Assembly: GCA_027886175.1 (NCBI GenBank)
Contig: JAJNNQ010000137.1
Coordinates: 2,918,001 to 2,982,000, forward strand
Reading direction: 5' to 3'
DNA from: Phylloscopus collybita
Lineage: Eukaryota > Chordata > Aves > Passeriformes > Phylloscopidae
DNA length: 64,000 nt
In this document: positions 48,401 through 59,560 of the stretch, piece by piece
Numbering within the stretch: position 1 is the stretch's first letter
Layout: each line of letters starts with the position of its first letter
The notes under the pieces: model-generated
What the model was told of the DNA's origin: nothing
The model's database searches: none
What the model saw: the letters and a program-made list of their open reading frames with translations, nothing else
Made by a program: the position numbers and the translations under genes

Positions 48401-49877
48401 GTGAGTGTTACTTTTCCCTGGAGCTGTCCCCCTCCTGTCCCCTGTGGTCAGCTGGCAGTGGGAACACCTGGGGTGGGCATGGGGAGATTGCTCAGCTGGG
48501 TGCTTGGAAGTGGTGCTGGAAGACTTTGAGCATCAGATGTGTTCTTGCTCTGCAAAGTCGTGGCCAGTTGAGGGTTTTCCAAGGGAAAAGGACTGTGGCA
48601 TGTTCCTGCTTCCCGGTGTGCTTGCCCAGGGAAAACTCCTCCCTGGTCTCTGACTTTTCACCTGCACAGACATTCCCTTGTCTGAGCAGGGAGTGGAGCT
48701 GTGGCTGGAGAAGGGGACTTCTCCCAGGTCTCCCAGTTGGCTGGCAGAGCCTGGGCTCAGTGCTTGCCCTACATCTGCCTCTGAGGGTCTTTTTCCTGCT
48801 AATGCCTGTGGCTCCCTGTCATTCTGCAGGGTGGGAGGTGGCAGTGCTGGGCTGGGGATGCTCTGTGGAAGAGACCCCTCCTGTGGAGAAAAATTCCTGT
48901 AAGGTTGGGTCTGATTGCCAAGTGCTCCCCTGGAGCTCAGAGGCCAGAACAGAAGGATGCCAACTCGGTGTCAGGGCTGGGCAGCCACCCAGAATGGGCC
49001 ACAGGCACCCATGTCCCAAGATGCTGGGACGTTGCCAACTTGTGCTTAGCAGTAGTGGAGCCCAGAGTGATGCTGACCGGTTGGGGCTGTCCCCTTTTGG
49101 CCCAGGTCACCTTTCCTTGGCTTTCCCTGTCAGGGGGCAGCACCTGAGCCGCCTGTCCCTCCCTGCAGCTGTAGGGGGGAAGCCAGTCCTTCCCCCTGCA
49201 TGGGGCCATTGATGCCCTGCTTTGCCACCCTCTCTGGGGATGGCAGCAAGGCCTTGGGTAGGATGGGGTGAGACACGTGCCAGGTGCTTTGGGTGCCCCT
49301 GCTCAGCTTCGCCTCCATCCCTCCTTGCTTGAGTTGGAGCTTGGCGCGGTGCCGACCCTCGCTGGCTGCTCTGCTCCCATCTCCCAAATCTTCCTGATCA
49401 GCCTGGGCTGGCTCATCTCCCCTCTTCTTGCTTTCACTCCTCTCTCTGGGTGGAGGGACAAGCTTCGAGGAGGAGACCGATGGGCACCTCTGTGTCCTGC
49501 AGAGTCATGGCTGGATTGCTGCTGGGTGTGTTTAGCTACCTGTAGTTACTTTTTTTTGTTGGCTGAGACTCAGATGAGGAGAAAAATCTGTCTCATGTCT
49601 GAGTGCAGAGCCATTTTTTTTTTCTTCCCTCCCCTTCTGCGCTCTTAAGCATTTTGTGTTGGGGTTTTTTTTTTGTGTCCAGAGCCTTTCAGTGCATCCT
49701 TTGCTCATTGACAGTGACTGTGGGGAAAAGGAGAGGCCACTTTAACATAAAAAAAAGAAAACCAAAGCAACTTGCTCCTTTTTTTTTCCCTTTATAACTG
49801 TCGCCTTCTTCCTTTTTCTTTATTTTGCTTTATTTTTTTATATTTACTTTTATTTTCTTTGTCTCACTTTAATTTAG
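48401..49877 (+). other. PFKFB3: PFKFB3 intron 13
   Basis: No repeat family or extra exon recognised. The 307-codon open frame beginning in exon 13 sequence is not read, since the family protein needs the 48401 donor. Confidence 0.75.
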
Positions 49878-50048
49878 GAAGCAAAGAAGGGACCTAACCC
49901 GCTCATGAGACGTAATAGCGTTACCCCTCTAGCAAGCCCAGAGCCCACCAAAAAACCTCGCATCAACAGCTTTGAGGAGCATGTGGCTGTTTCTTCTGCC
50001 CTGCCAGGCTGTGTTCCTCAGGAAGTGCCCACGCAGATGCCGGGACAA
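49878..50048 (+). CDS. PFKFB3: PFKFB3 exon 14: regulatory C-terminal tail
   Basis: Encodes residues 449-505. Met-Arg-Arg-Asn-Ser-Val-Thr-Pro places Ser462 in the AMPK/PKA-type site (human Ser461). Lys-Lys-Pro-Arg (473-476) is the nuclear-localisation signal reported to be masked by acetylation of human Lys472. It ends Pro-Thr-Gln-Met-Pro-Gly-Gln at the donor gttagt, which has a non-preferred T at +3. Confidence 0.96.
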
Positions 50049-50452
50049 GTTAGTTGAACTCTTCTTTTTTTTTTTTTTTCTTTCCTTTTTTTTTTTTCTT
50101 TTTTTTTCCCTTTTTTGTTGTTGTTGTTCTCGTTGTTTTATTGTTTGTTGTCCTCCTGTCACTCCTGAAGCTGAGGAACTGCTTGCACTTGTTGTAACCT
50201 GTGCTGCTGTCTGAGATGCATCTTCCTCCCATGGCTGCTGTCCGTCCCTGCCTTGGGTCACTGTTGATCCTCTCTTGGGTTTTGAGAGCGTCATGAACTT
50301 CCACCAAGCTCTAGGCTGCATTATTTTAGTGCCTTCACCATCCAGCATCAACCTCCTGAGGGATCTCCTCCCTGGAGTGAGCAGGAACAAAGGGCTCGTG
50401 CCTTTCCTCTGGGTGTGCTTGGCTCCAGTGTAGACCTGGGCATGACAATAAA
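50049..50452 (+). terminator. PFKFB3: Possible intronic 3' end of PFKFB3 (read-through after exon 14)
   Basis: If exon 14 is not spliced, translation adds Val-Ser and stops at TGA 50055-50057. A canonical AATAAA lies at 50447-50452. A truncated 507-residue form is therefore possible; whether it is used cannot be told. Confidence 0.3.
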
Positions 50453-51078
50453 TCAAATGCTCTTGTGCTTCTCTTAAGGAGGAGCTGCCAAGACTCATCT
50501 TTGGCTGGAAGGCTCTCTTTCATCCTGGAGCTGTAGGCAAAGTGGACCAAAATTGAGTAGAAGGCTTTTGGTGAACCTGGGTGAAACCCTGTGGCTAGCT
50601 GCCATGGTACTCATGTGTCCTCTCCTCTTTCACCCACTTGAAGAGACATAGGAAGAGAGGCCTTGCTTGCTGCTCACTTCTCCAGGCACAAACCCCTCTC
50701 CTATGCTCACTAAGGAATCCTATAGAATTTATAGGAGCCTTTGCCATGCTGCCCTTCCCACCAGCTGCCTGTTGGATCTCACTGTCTTGCCCAGCCCCTC
50801 TCCCTGCTGTCTGTGTTGGTGTGATGTCTTCTCCCCTGGCCAGGTTAGGAATGGCTCCCTGCTCCCCCATTGCCCTGCTTGGTTGCTGCTTTGCATGAGC
50901 CTCCCAGGACAGCTGGGTCTGTCTCAGCTCCCAGGGCTCTGGTTGGGCTGGTTGAGCCTCACAAGGAACCTTTTGCCAGCTCTGGCTGCCCGGTGCCCTT
51001 TGCTGCTGTCCACTGTCCTCTGCCCGGTGTGGTGCGGAGTTACTGACACCTCTCTCTGTTCTCTCTGTCTCTCTGCAG
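50453..51078 (+). other. PFKFB3: Intron upstream of the PFKFB3 microexon
   Basis: Ends in a CU-rich tract (51049-51078) with repeated TCTCT motifs, then gcag. Nothing else recognised. Confidence 0.75.
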
Positions 51079-51101
51079 CCTTTACTAGGGAAGGCATGCC
51101 T
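51079..51101 (+). CDS. PFKFB3: PFKFB3 23-nt alternative microexon (Pro-Leu-Leu-Gly-Lys-Ala-Cys)
   Basis: Twenty-three nucleotides between ctctctgcag and gtaagt. Because 23 is not a multiple of three, inclusion shifts the last exon: it reads PLLGKAC, then Leu-Thr and a stop at 53953-53955. The human ubiquitous PFKFB3 form ends, as I recall, in PLLGQACLT, nearly the same. Skipping gives the NMNNSQKPS end. Both forms are 514 residues here. Confidence 0.85.
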
Positions 51102-53948
51102 GTAAGTACCTTCTTGAGTCTTATTCCCCCTTCCAACCCTTTTCTCCATGTCTCTTGCCATCCCGCTGAGTTGTTTTGTTGTCCGCATCTGGACGGGGTG
51201 TGGGTTTCTTGGGAGTTCGTATTTTGCTGGTTTTGGGGAGGGATTTGTTTTAGGAAAGGTAAAGAGGAGCCTGTGGGTGCTGGTTTGTATCCTAGCTTGA
51301 TGAAATGTCCCAATTTTGTTGTGAAATTAAGCAAATTATCACTTTATCTCTGATCATGTTGCCTATGGGTGGCAATGCTGTTGGGTTTTCCTGGAGCTGT
51401 CTCCCATGTTGTACTGTAGGTGAGAGAGTTGGGCCCTCTGCCCTTCCTGAGGGCTCTGAGTTGTGTCTGTGAGTGATGGCACCAGAGAGGTATCTGAGAA
51501 GCTTCTGACCTTCTCAGCAAAGTGTTTTCTGGAGCTGGATGATCCTGGGACCAGCCATCTGCAGTTCTGCAAACTCGGATTTTGGAAACAGCCAGCCTAG
51601 ATGTTGTGGGCAGAGTGGAAATTGTCCTTCTCTACCCTTGTTAAGGAAGTAAAACAGCTTGAGCATTTGATGCACTAATTCTGAATAATCAAGGCTCTGG
51701 CAGTTTGGCTTAGTGCTGTTAAATCCCTGAGTAACAGGAACAGGACAACTCCTGGATAAATTTGAAGCCTTTAGACTTAATAAATGTTACATTCAGTTCA
51801 GAGCAGCAGTTGTTGATATGTGCTCAGATGTTTTCTCAAAGACTGGGAAGACTTTGGGGCTGAGCTGATACTGGGTAGTGTCCAGGGGGTCTTTCTGCCC
51901 TCTGAGGTTCAGTTCAAGTTAGCAGGGCCGGTTCAAATCAGCCTGTGAGCATCCCTGGCTTGGGTTGTTCTGTGGGCTAAAGGTGGAGGGATCTGCTCTA
52001 ACATGGCCAGGCCAGAGCTCAGCCCTGCTTGCCTCTAGCAGCTGTTGAATCTCATATTTCTTCCTCTTTTAGAAGTAAACTTTTTCGAGGAAAGGGAGGT
52101 TAGGACTTTGGCTTTGCTGGTGGATGGGTTGGGTGAGTGTAGAGGTTGAGTCACTCAGCATGGCCTGCATGCCTGTGATCCTTCCCTTGCTGCTCATGGC
52201 CACTAAAGCCCCTGATGGAACTTGATCCTCTTGGGTTGCTCTGAAAGCATTTTAGTTTTTGTCCATCCTTCCCTCCACTGTTTTCACGTCTGTATTGTAA
52301 CAAAAGGTACTGCATGCCTTAGTGCTGGCTGGGACACTGCAAACACACTCTGGTTGTTGAGTTTGGGAGATGGATGTCAGATTTTGCTGGAGCAGGAGCT
52401 CTTGACAGTGATGGTTACCCATGCCAGGTGTAGGCTGGCAGCAGCAAGTTTAAAATCTCCAGCTGCTGGGAGCCTGTCTCCACCTTAAAGGCTGCTTTTG
52501 TGGGACCCGTGAGGACATGCCAAACCCAGGGCTTGGTGACATTCACACAGCTGTTAGCTCTGGGAGGCTGCTGTCTTGTACTCTGGTTGGGTCTCTCACT
52601 GTCACCACCTGTATGGGGCTGGGGAGGTGGAAGGTCCCTCCTTCACAACTTGCATCATGGGCCTGGGTTGGTAGTGGGAGCTTCCCTGCATCAGCCCTCA
52701 CTGTTGGGGTCTTGACCCCCATTCAGGAGGACCAGGGAATACCTGGAGAGGCTGGAGACATGGCTGAGTACCTCAGAGTCCTCCTGGCTGTGGGACTGAG
52801 CTGACTGGGGGTCGTGGGGTTACCTGGCGTGATGATTTTCTTTTCTTTTTGCTTGATTTATGATCCAAAGTGCACTTTTGAACAGTCACCTGATCCCCTC
52901 CCTTCTTCTCCCCTTCACTTTTCATGCTTAAAAAGAAGACCCGTTTGTCACTTTCTCAAAGTTTTCTCTTTGCTAATATTTCCAAGGTAAATGGCTGTGG
53001 TGCATGTGGCTTTTCCTAACCCTCCTCCTGTCTCCTTAGATAACAGAGAGCAGATCAGCCTGCTCTGCCTTGTAGCCTGGCTGGGATTCCTGGTGCTTGT
53101 ATGAGGCAGCTTAGGTAGTAAAAGCATTAAAAAAAACCACAAAACAAACCAAAAAAACCTCAAAAAAAATCCTTCCTAGCTGTTTCCTAGTCCTTTTTTT
53201 CCCTACATTGTTTCATGTAGTTCTGTCAGTTGGGAAATGTCCTTGTGGTCCCCTGAGCTTCTCCTGGAGCAGATGCTCTCCTCGGGGCTGGTCCTGCTTG
53301 TGTTTAGCTGGTTGTCTCTGGTTTTGTGGTCCTCACCACGTGCTGGTGGGTACCTGTTGTCATCACTCTGTACCAGGGCTGTGTCTGGAGCATCTCTTGG
53401 GCCCATGAAACCTCATGGGGTGTCACCAGGGGAGTTGTGCTGTTGCTCTACCACTGGTGGTGGCTGGTCCTTGGCACGGCCAGTGGGAGCTGCCTGTTCT
53501 TGGCATTGCCAAGGATGGACAACAATGACCTCGTCCTTGGCAGGCAAGGGGGACACTGCCCACCCTCAAGGGGAGCAAGAGAGAGAGATGTTTAATTGGG
53601 CTGCTTGAATGAGCACTGTGGTCCCATCACCTTGCCTTGCGTGGGCCAAAGAGCAGCTTCAGAAGGACGCAGGGGTGGGGTGGGAGCATTGCCTTGGGTT
53701 TAGCTCAGTTTTGAGGGCTATCTAAATTCTAACCCTGTAATTAAAGCCAGGCAATGCTTGAGGAGGGGGTGAGTAGTGAGTCAGTCACCTGCCTCTCTCC
53801 CCGGGGTGGGCAGTGTCCTCCGTGGTGGGTGCTTTGTAGTGACACGTGCGTGGCTTTGTCCCTCCTCGTCCCCTTGTTCAAGGTGCTGCTGGGCCTGAGC
53901 CTGACACCAGCACAGCCCCCAACACCTCTCCTTCCCTTCTCGTTCCAG
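51102..53948 (+). other. PFKFB3: Last PFKFB3 intron
   Basis: A 2.8-kb intron with a short A-rich patch (53130-53170). No further exon recognised. It ends cgttccag. Confidence 0.75.
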
Positions 53949-53978
53949 AACATGAACAACTCCCAGAAGCCGTCGTGA
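53949..53978 (+). CDS. PFKFB3: PFKFB3 last coding exon with two alternative stops
   Basis: In the skip form it encodes Asn-Met-Asn-Asn-Ser-Gln-Lys-Pro-Ser and TGA (53976-53978). In the microexon form it supplies Leu(part)-Thr and stops at TGA 53953-53955. The human inducible form also begins Asn-Met here but continues longer (NMKGSRSSADSSRKH), so the avian tail is shorter by six residues. Confidence 0.9.
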   Translation, partial: NMNNSQKPS

Positions 53979-56890
53979 CTCCGTGGGCGCCGTCGTCGTC
54001 GTGAGGCCGCCGGCGCTGCCGCCCGGCGCTGCCAGCTTCTCATCCCATCGCCATTCCCGAAGCTTGCTTCCCAACCGGCCCCCTCCGGCCGCGGCGAGGC
54101 CGACCCTCGGCTGGCTCCGCTCACGCTGCCCGCTCATCCGCCAAATCCTGCGCTGCTGAGGGGGGGAGGGATGCAGGAGAGCCGAGGAGGAGCCCGGCTC
54201 CCTCCCGGGGTCACCGCCAGCTCTTCGGGCTGCAGCGTTCGCTCTCCTCTCCCGGCGTCCTGTTAGGTCGTAGCGAGCTGTAAAGTGCTTCTGTAGCGCA
54301 CAGGAGTTGAATTTTCCTCTCTTTTCAGTGGTTTTTTGATCTTCTGTATAGATGATTGGTACCCATCCATCTTTGGGTGGGGTGTGTATATAATGTGGAT
54401 GGTGCGGGGTTAGCAGAGAAATAGGGGGAAGGGTGGGTGGGTAAAGGGGTTTTGCATTTTTTTTTATTATTATTATTAATGTTGTTAATTACTTTTGAAT
54501 AAGCCCCTAACATGCTGTGCTGCAGTCCCTCACACACACTACAACTGGTCACAGATGCCAGCCTGGCTCATGCAGAGCTGTGAGCACCAGGAAAGCAGCT
54601 GTGTCAACTCCTCCACTGCAAGAACTTCTGGGTTTAATAAAAAAAACAACCCATTCCTTCACTTTTTTTTTTTTAATCAACATACCTTAAAGGAGTTTGC
54701 AGAGAATGTAGATCTGCTGCTAAAACTGGTTGAAAGCTGCTGAGCCCTGCAGTGCATGAGGAACCGTGCCAGCAGGGGCTTGGGTGATGCTTTCATCTTG
54801 GGTATGGTCTGAGTTCAGGCATGGGCTGAATTTTGGGGAGGCTGAGCACTGTTTGAGGTGCTGTGCTGGTACTTCATCTCCCCTTTCTTCTTTTTTAGAT
54901 GGAAGTGGAGGTATTGGGAAGGGTTTGAATCCCTAGGCTTAGATGCATTCTGTAGACACACAGGTCTCGTGGAGGTGGCCAGAGGTCTGGCTGGATTGCA
55001 GGAGTCCCTGTCTGACTGCAAAAAGCCACAAGAAGGGACAGTTGTCTGTATTTTTTTTTTTAATTTTATATATACACACATACACATGTGTATATATGAG
55101 TATACTTAGAAACTGCTTGGTTTTTGCACTTTATTTGTGGCAGAAGCATAACTACTTTATTTTTTTTCCAAGTTGTACCCCTTAGCAGGGGAAGCCTGAA
55201 TACAGGCAACTTTTTCTGTTTGTTTTTAATTGTATTTTGCAGGCTGGAAAGCTGGGACTACAAAATAATAGTAGTTACAGTGTTTGAGGTGGGGGGAACC
55301 CGGTGAGGTCTTGACTGACTCCATCAGCCAACTCCCAGTGGTTTGATCCGTAAGATCCCTTGGCAGCCTGTCCTGGGCTGGCAGACAGCAGTTAAAAATG
55401 GCAATTAACCACTATTGCTTTGTGCACAAGTCTGTGGAATTTTATTTTTTTTTTAGGGTTTGGGTTTTTTTTCCCCACCATGTGCAGCATCTTCTCCACA
55501 CCCATCTCATGGGGTTTTTTTGCTGGAGGCAGGAGGTGAAAGCAGCCACCCCTCTTGCAGCACTGGGCTGGGGAACTGGAGGTGGACAACCCTTTGGATT
55601 CATCCCTTCCCATGGCTTCCCCCAGTGTCCTGTGTAGGGAACACCATCCCCAGAGATGGGATCGGAGAGCTTTGGTGGAGAAATGATTGTCCTGTGAGCG
55701 TGTGTGTGTTTTGGGGGTGGGTTTGGTCTGTTTTTCCTTTGGGAAAAGGCGAACCACAGTGCCTCACGCTTCGGCCTCGCGCTCGGAGCGGCACCGACGG
55801 CGGGAGGGCGCCGGGGCCACGCTCAGCCCGTGTCCCACGGGGGTGACAGTCCTGGCAATGCCCTGCCTGTGTGAGCTTGTGCATATGTGTATCATATTCC
55901 TGTACAGATAAAAACAAAGAACACTCCCCCCTGCCCCGCTTTATTTCTGTTTTAATAGCCTCATTAAAAGCGGACTTCTCCCTTTGTGCCCTGGCTGGCG
56001 TCTGCACTTTCGGTTTCTCTTGCCTTTCGGATAAGTGAATGTTTTGGGGAGGCCACTCACTTGGCTCTTCTCAGCTTCCTCCTTCATGGGGAGTTTTTAT
56101 CTCTCTCCTCCTCCTGCTGCTGCAAAAAGATAAGCCAGCAAATACAAACATGACGTCTGGCTGCCCCGAGATCAATAGTGTACATGTGTAATTGCGCGGA
56201 TGTTTTGGTGTGTATATGTGATATCTTGGTGTGTGGGTGTATATATATAAATATATATATAAAACAGAAAAAATGACCCCAAACGGCCCTAAACTTTCAT
56301 CCTTTAGTAGTAATAGATGTCTCACTAGGTCTACAAAAACCTGAAATTGGAACATGGTGTTTTTTCCAGCACTGGGACAACTGCTCTCTTGAGCTCCTCT
56401 TGTGCTGGAGGGGTTGGTGGGATGGTGTCAGCCCTGTGCCATCACAACTGCCCCCAGAAACTTGCTGTCCATCTTTTTGCTTAACAGAGCCAAGGGCTGG
56501 GCAGTTGATGCCACAGCCAAGGCAGAGTGGGAGAGAGGACATGTCAAACCACACCAATGATTTCTTCCCCCACCTTTTTTTTTTTTCCTCTCTCTCTCTG
56601 GTTTGTTTTCCTTTGTGATACTTGAATTTATTTTTTTAATTTTTTTTTGATAGCAAAGCACTCTTTATTTATTTAATGTATACTGCAAAGCTTGGAGAGA
56701 AGGGTTGTAGTTACTTGGGATTACTTTTTTTTTTTGTTATTTTGATTTGTGGTGTGTTAACTGTTCTGTATATAGGTCTGGAATAATTGCCTGATATAAA
56801 GCTGTGCCAGCTTAAAAACAGGGTATGCCTTTCAGAAATTTGTATATTTTGCAGTTGCTGGACCAATAAAATACCTTGTTGAAATACAGA
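53979..56890 (+). terminator. PFKFB3: PFKFB3 3'UTR and poly(A) signals
   Basis: A 2.9-kb 3'UTR. The distal canonical AATAAA lies at 56865-56870, with cleavage expected near 56885. A proximal AATAAA (54636-54641) could give a short UTR, and ATTAAA (55963-55968) an intermediate one. An AU-rich nonamer TTATTTATT lies at 56665-56673. Four perfect Pumilio elements TGTATATA lie at 54385-54392, 55089-55096, 56238-56245 and 56767-56774. A 14-bp palindrome ATACACATGTGTAT lies near 55080-55093. Confidence 0.85.
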
Positions 56891-57002
56891 TGTGACCTGG
56901 TTCTTCCTTATGTCAGAAATCATGCTCTCAGGCCCTAAGGGTCACCCTGTGCTGCCTCACACATTCCTGTGCCTTACAAATAAAAATTCTCATAAAAAAG
57001 AG

Positions 57003-57110
57003 ATTGTGGATACTCCATGCCTGGAAGTGTTCAAGGCCAAATTGAAGGGGGCTTGGAGCAACCTGATCTAGTGGAAGGTGTTTTGGTGTTTTTCAAGCCA
57101 TTCTATGAAT
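57003..57110 (+). repeat. CR1 LINE 3' end, sense, short
   Basis: Reads 'ggaagtgttcaaggccaaattgaagggggcttggagcaacctg' and 'agtggaaggtgt', then 'gccattctatgaattct'. Confidence 0.85.
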
Positions 57111-58827
57111 TCTACAAGTCTTGACACCTACTTAGGACAAGCAAATGCCCCCTAAGCTCTACATGCTACATCATTCTTGAGTAGAAAAATGATGTATTGG
57201 GACTTGTCCTGCCTAGATCTAAATCTGGGCTGCAAATTAGGCAAGGACCAAGCATTTTTTCAAACCTAGTCTAGTTCTTGAAATTGAATACCTGGGTGCT
57301 GAGTGAAGGGCTGTCTTTGCCCTGAAGGCAGGAAAAACAGCAGCTGCCACCTGCAAGGAAAGTTCCCCATAAAGTTGTGTGTGGATTTTTTATTAATATT
57401 GATTCGTTGTTCCAGAGAAAAAGTGTGAGGAGGTAGGGAAAGGTGTAATTTGACATGATTTTCTGGAGTACACCTTGGGCGAATGCTTCTTCTGTGATTA
57501 GAGGCTTGTTCCCACGATAGGAGTTGTATCTCTGAAAGCTCGTGAGGGGCTAAAGGGGCTCAAAGGTGCAGAGTGCTGTTCATCCCAGCTCAGCTCTGTG
57601 CTTTGGCTCCTGCTGGCTGATGTGCAGCCCTTGCTCTGCTCACCCCGGGGCTGGCAGAGCCTCTCAGGCCTTGCTTAGGCCCCAGAGCTTTTTGGGGTGC
57701 ACAGGGGATCATCTCCCTTTCCCCCAGCTGCTCTGTGCTCCAGGCCCTCTCACCGAGCAGGGTGTGCTCTCCTTTTAAGTGTGACTGAGGCATCTGCAAC
57801 AACATTTTCTCGGTGGACAGGCTGAGGTGTGAGGTTGAGGCCCGTGCTTATCCCTGTGTGTGCCCTGAGGGCAGGGAGAACCCGTGCTCTCCGGGAAATC
57901 CAGCAGCTATAAGATTTTTTTTTTTAATTTTTTTTTTTTTTTCAGCGATTCATTTTTATCTCGAGCAACCTGGCTGTCTCCTTGAACCGGGCAGAGACAA
58001 AACGCTTGCCTTGTTTTAGGGCAAGGAGTGTAGCCTTGCACCCGCCTCACAGGGAGCCCTGTGGGGGCTCTGATAACACCTCCAGCCGGGGTGGGCTGAG
58101 GTCACACGAAGCCACAACATCAGTGCAGCTCCCCTGCCCTCCCCAGGGGCTGCTTGGAAGCTGTGATAAAACCTTGTCCTTGTGAGAAGAGCACGGCGGG
58201 GGGAGAAGGTTTTGCCTCTCCGAGAATGGCTTTGGGCAGCATTTCCAAGGCTGCTCTGTAGGAAAATCTCCCTGCTCCCAAATAAAAAAAATATCTGTTC
58301 TCCTCTTTCCATGTCCACTATGGTGCTTGTGTCCTGTCTCCCCCAAGAAAGGGAGGGGAATCAGTGCCATCCCAGGCTGCATCCTTTATTTTTCTGCCAT
58401 GTGATGCATTTTGTAGCAGCATCCCGGAGATGAGAAGCTCCTCGAGGCAGTGCAGCTTTAAAGGTTATACTCGACAGCAGGAACATTTCCCTGCTCCCAG
58501 TCAAGTCCCATTTTTATTAAAGGAAAAAAAAAACCCACCAAAAAAAGGGATAAACCCCCATCTCACTGCTGGCAAGCAAGGCGAGAGAACTTGTGATGGC
58601 TAAAAAAAAATTAAAAAGGGCAGACCAGTCACGCTGGCTGACTCAGCTCTGATTGATGGCTCAGGAATGTGTCTGGGATTAACTAAACCACGGGCAAACC
58701 TTCACAATGCAACACACTGGATGAAGCACAGCTGCCGGCAGGCTCACCTGCCTCCAGCTGGGGAGTGACTGCCCTCATGTAGTGGGATTGGAGGGGAATT
58801 TTCTTCTTTTTTATCATCTGTGAGAGA

Positions 58828-58980
58828 AAAAAAAAACAAAACCAAAAACCAAACACAACCCCCCAAAACAACAACAATAACACCCACAAAACAAACAAAC
58901 AAACAACAAACCCCCAAACAAAACAACAAACAAACAAACAACCACAAAACCCCAAAGCATCAAAACCCAGAAACCCCCCT
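58828..58980. repeat. A/C-rich low-complexity tract
   Basis: A runs with single to quintuple C, including (CAAA)n. Phe/Val/Cys/Leu frames on the minus strand are artefacts. Confidence 0.92.
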
Positions 58981-59479
58981 CACAAACTAAAAAGAAACGG
59001 CTATTTACGGGAATTGCTTTGCAAGAGGCTCTAGCAGGAATTATCTGCAATATTTCCAGGTGTCTCGATGCACTTGTGCAGTTTTGCTGCAACCAAGATG
59101 TCCTGGGAGGGAATATATTTATGCTGAATATGGAAAATTTATTTTGTAGCTCTTTGTAAATCACAGTCTGGCTGCTACATGCCTAAACTCTGCCAAATGT
59201 CAGGATCCCTTCCCCATCCCCAGGGGAGCCTGTGTTGCATTCATAGTTAATGGAAAGCTGCGTGGATGTGAATATTTGTCCCTCACATTTCCCCTGTTCT
59301 TGCGTCCAGCTGTGTCCTCTCTGAGGCTGAGTGGTGTGGTGGGTAGAAAAAAAGTGCATCAAATTTGAATTTATTTGTCAGCAACACTGGAAGACACTAC
59401 ATCATGTGGATGGAGGAGTGGTGGTAACAGTCAAGACCAAAAGCATTGACACAACCCCAAAATACCTGGTCTAGCTGAA

Positions 59480-59560
59480 GATGCTCCTGCTCATTGCAGG
59501 GGGGGCTGGACAAGATGACCTTTAAATGTCCCTTCCAACCCAAACTATCCTATGATGCTG
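59480..59560 (+). repeat. CR1 LINE 3' terminus, sense, short
   Basis: Reads 'gctggacaagatgacctttaaatgtcccttccaacccaaactatcctatgatgct'. Confidence 0.85.

Noticed and set aside
48289..49212. 307-codon open frame overlapping PFKFB3 exon 13
   Set aside because: Runs into intron 13 in a different frame from the conserved protein, with no family resemblance beyond the exon.
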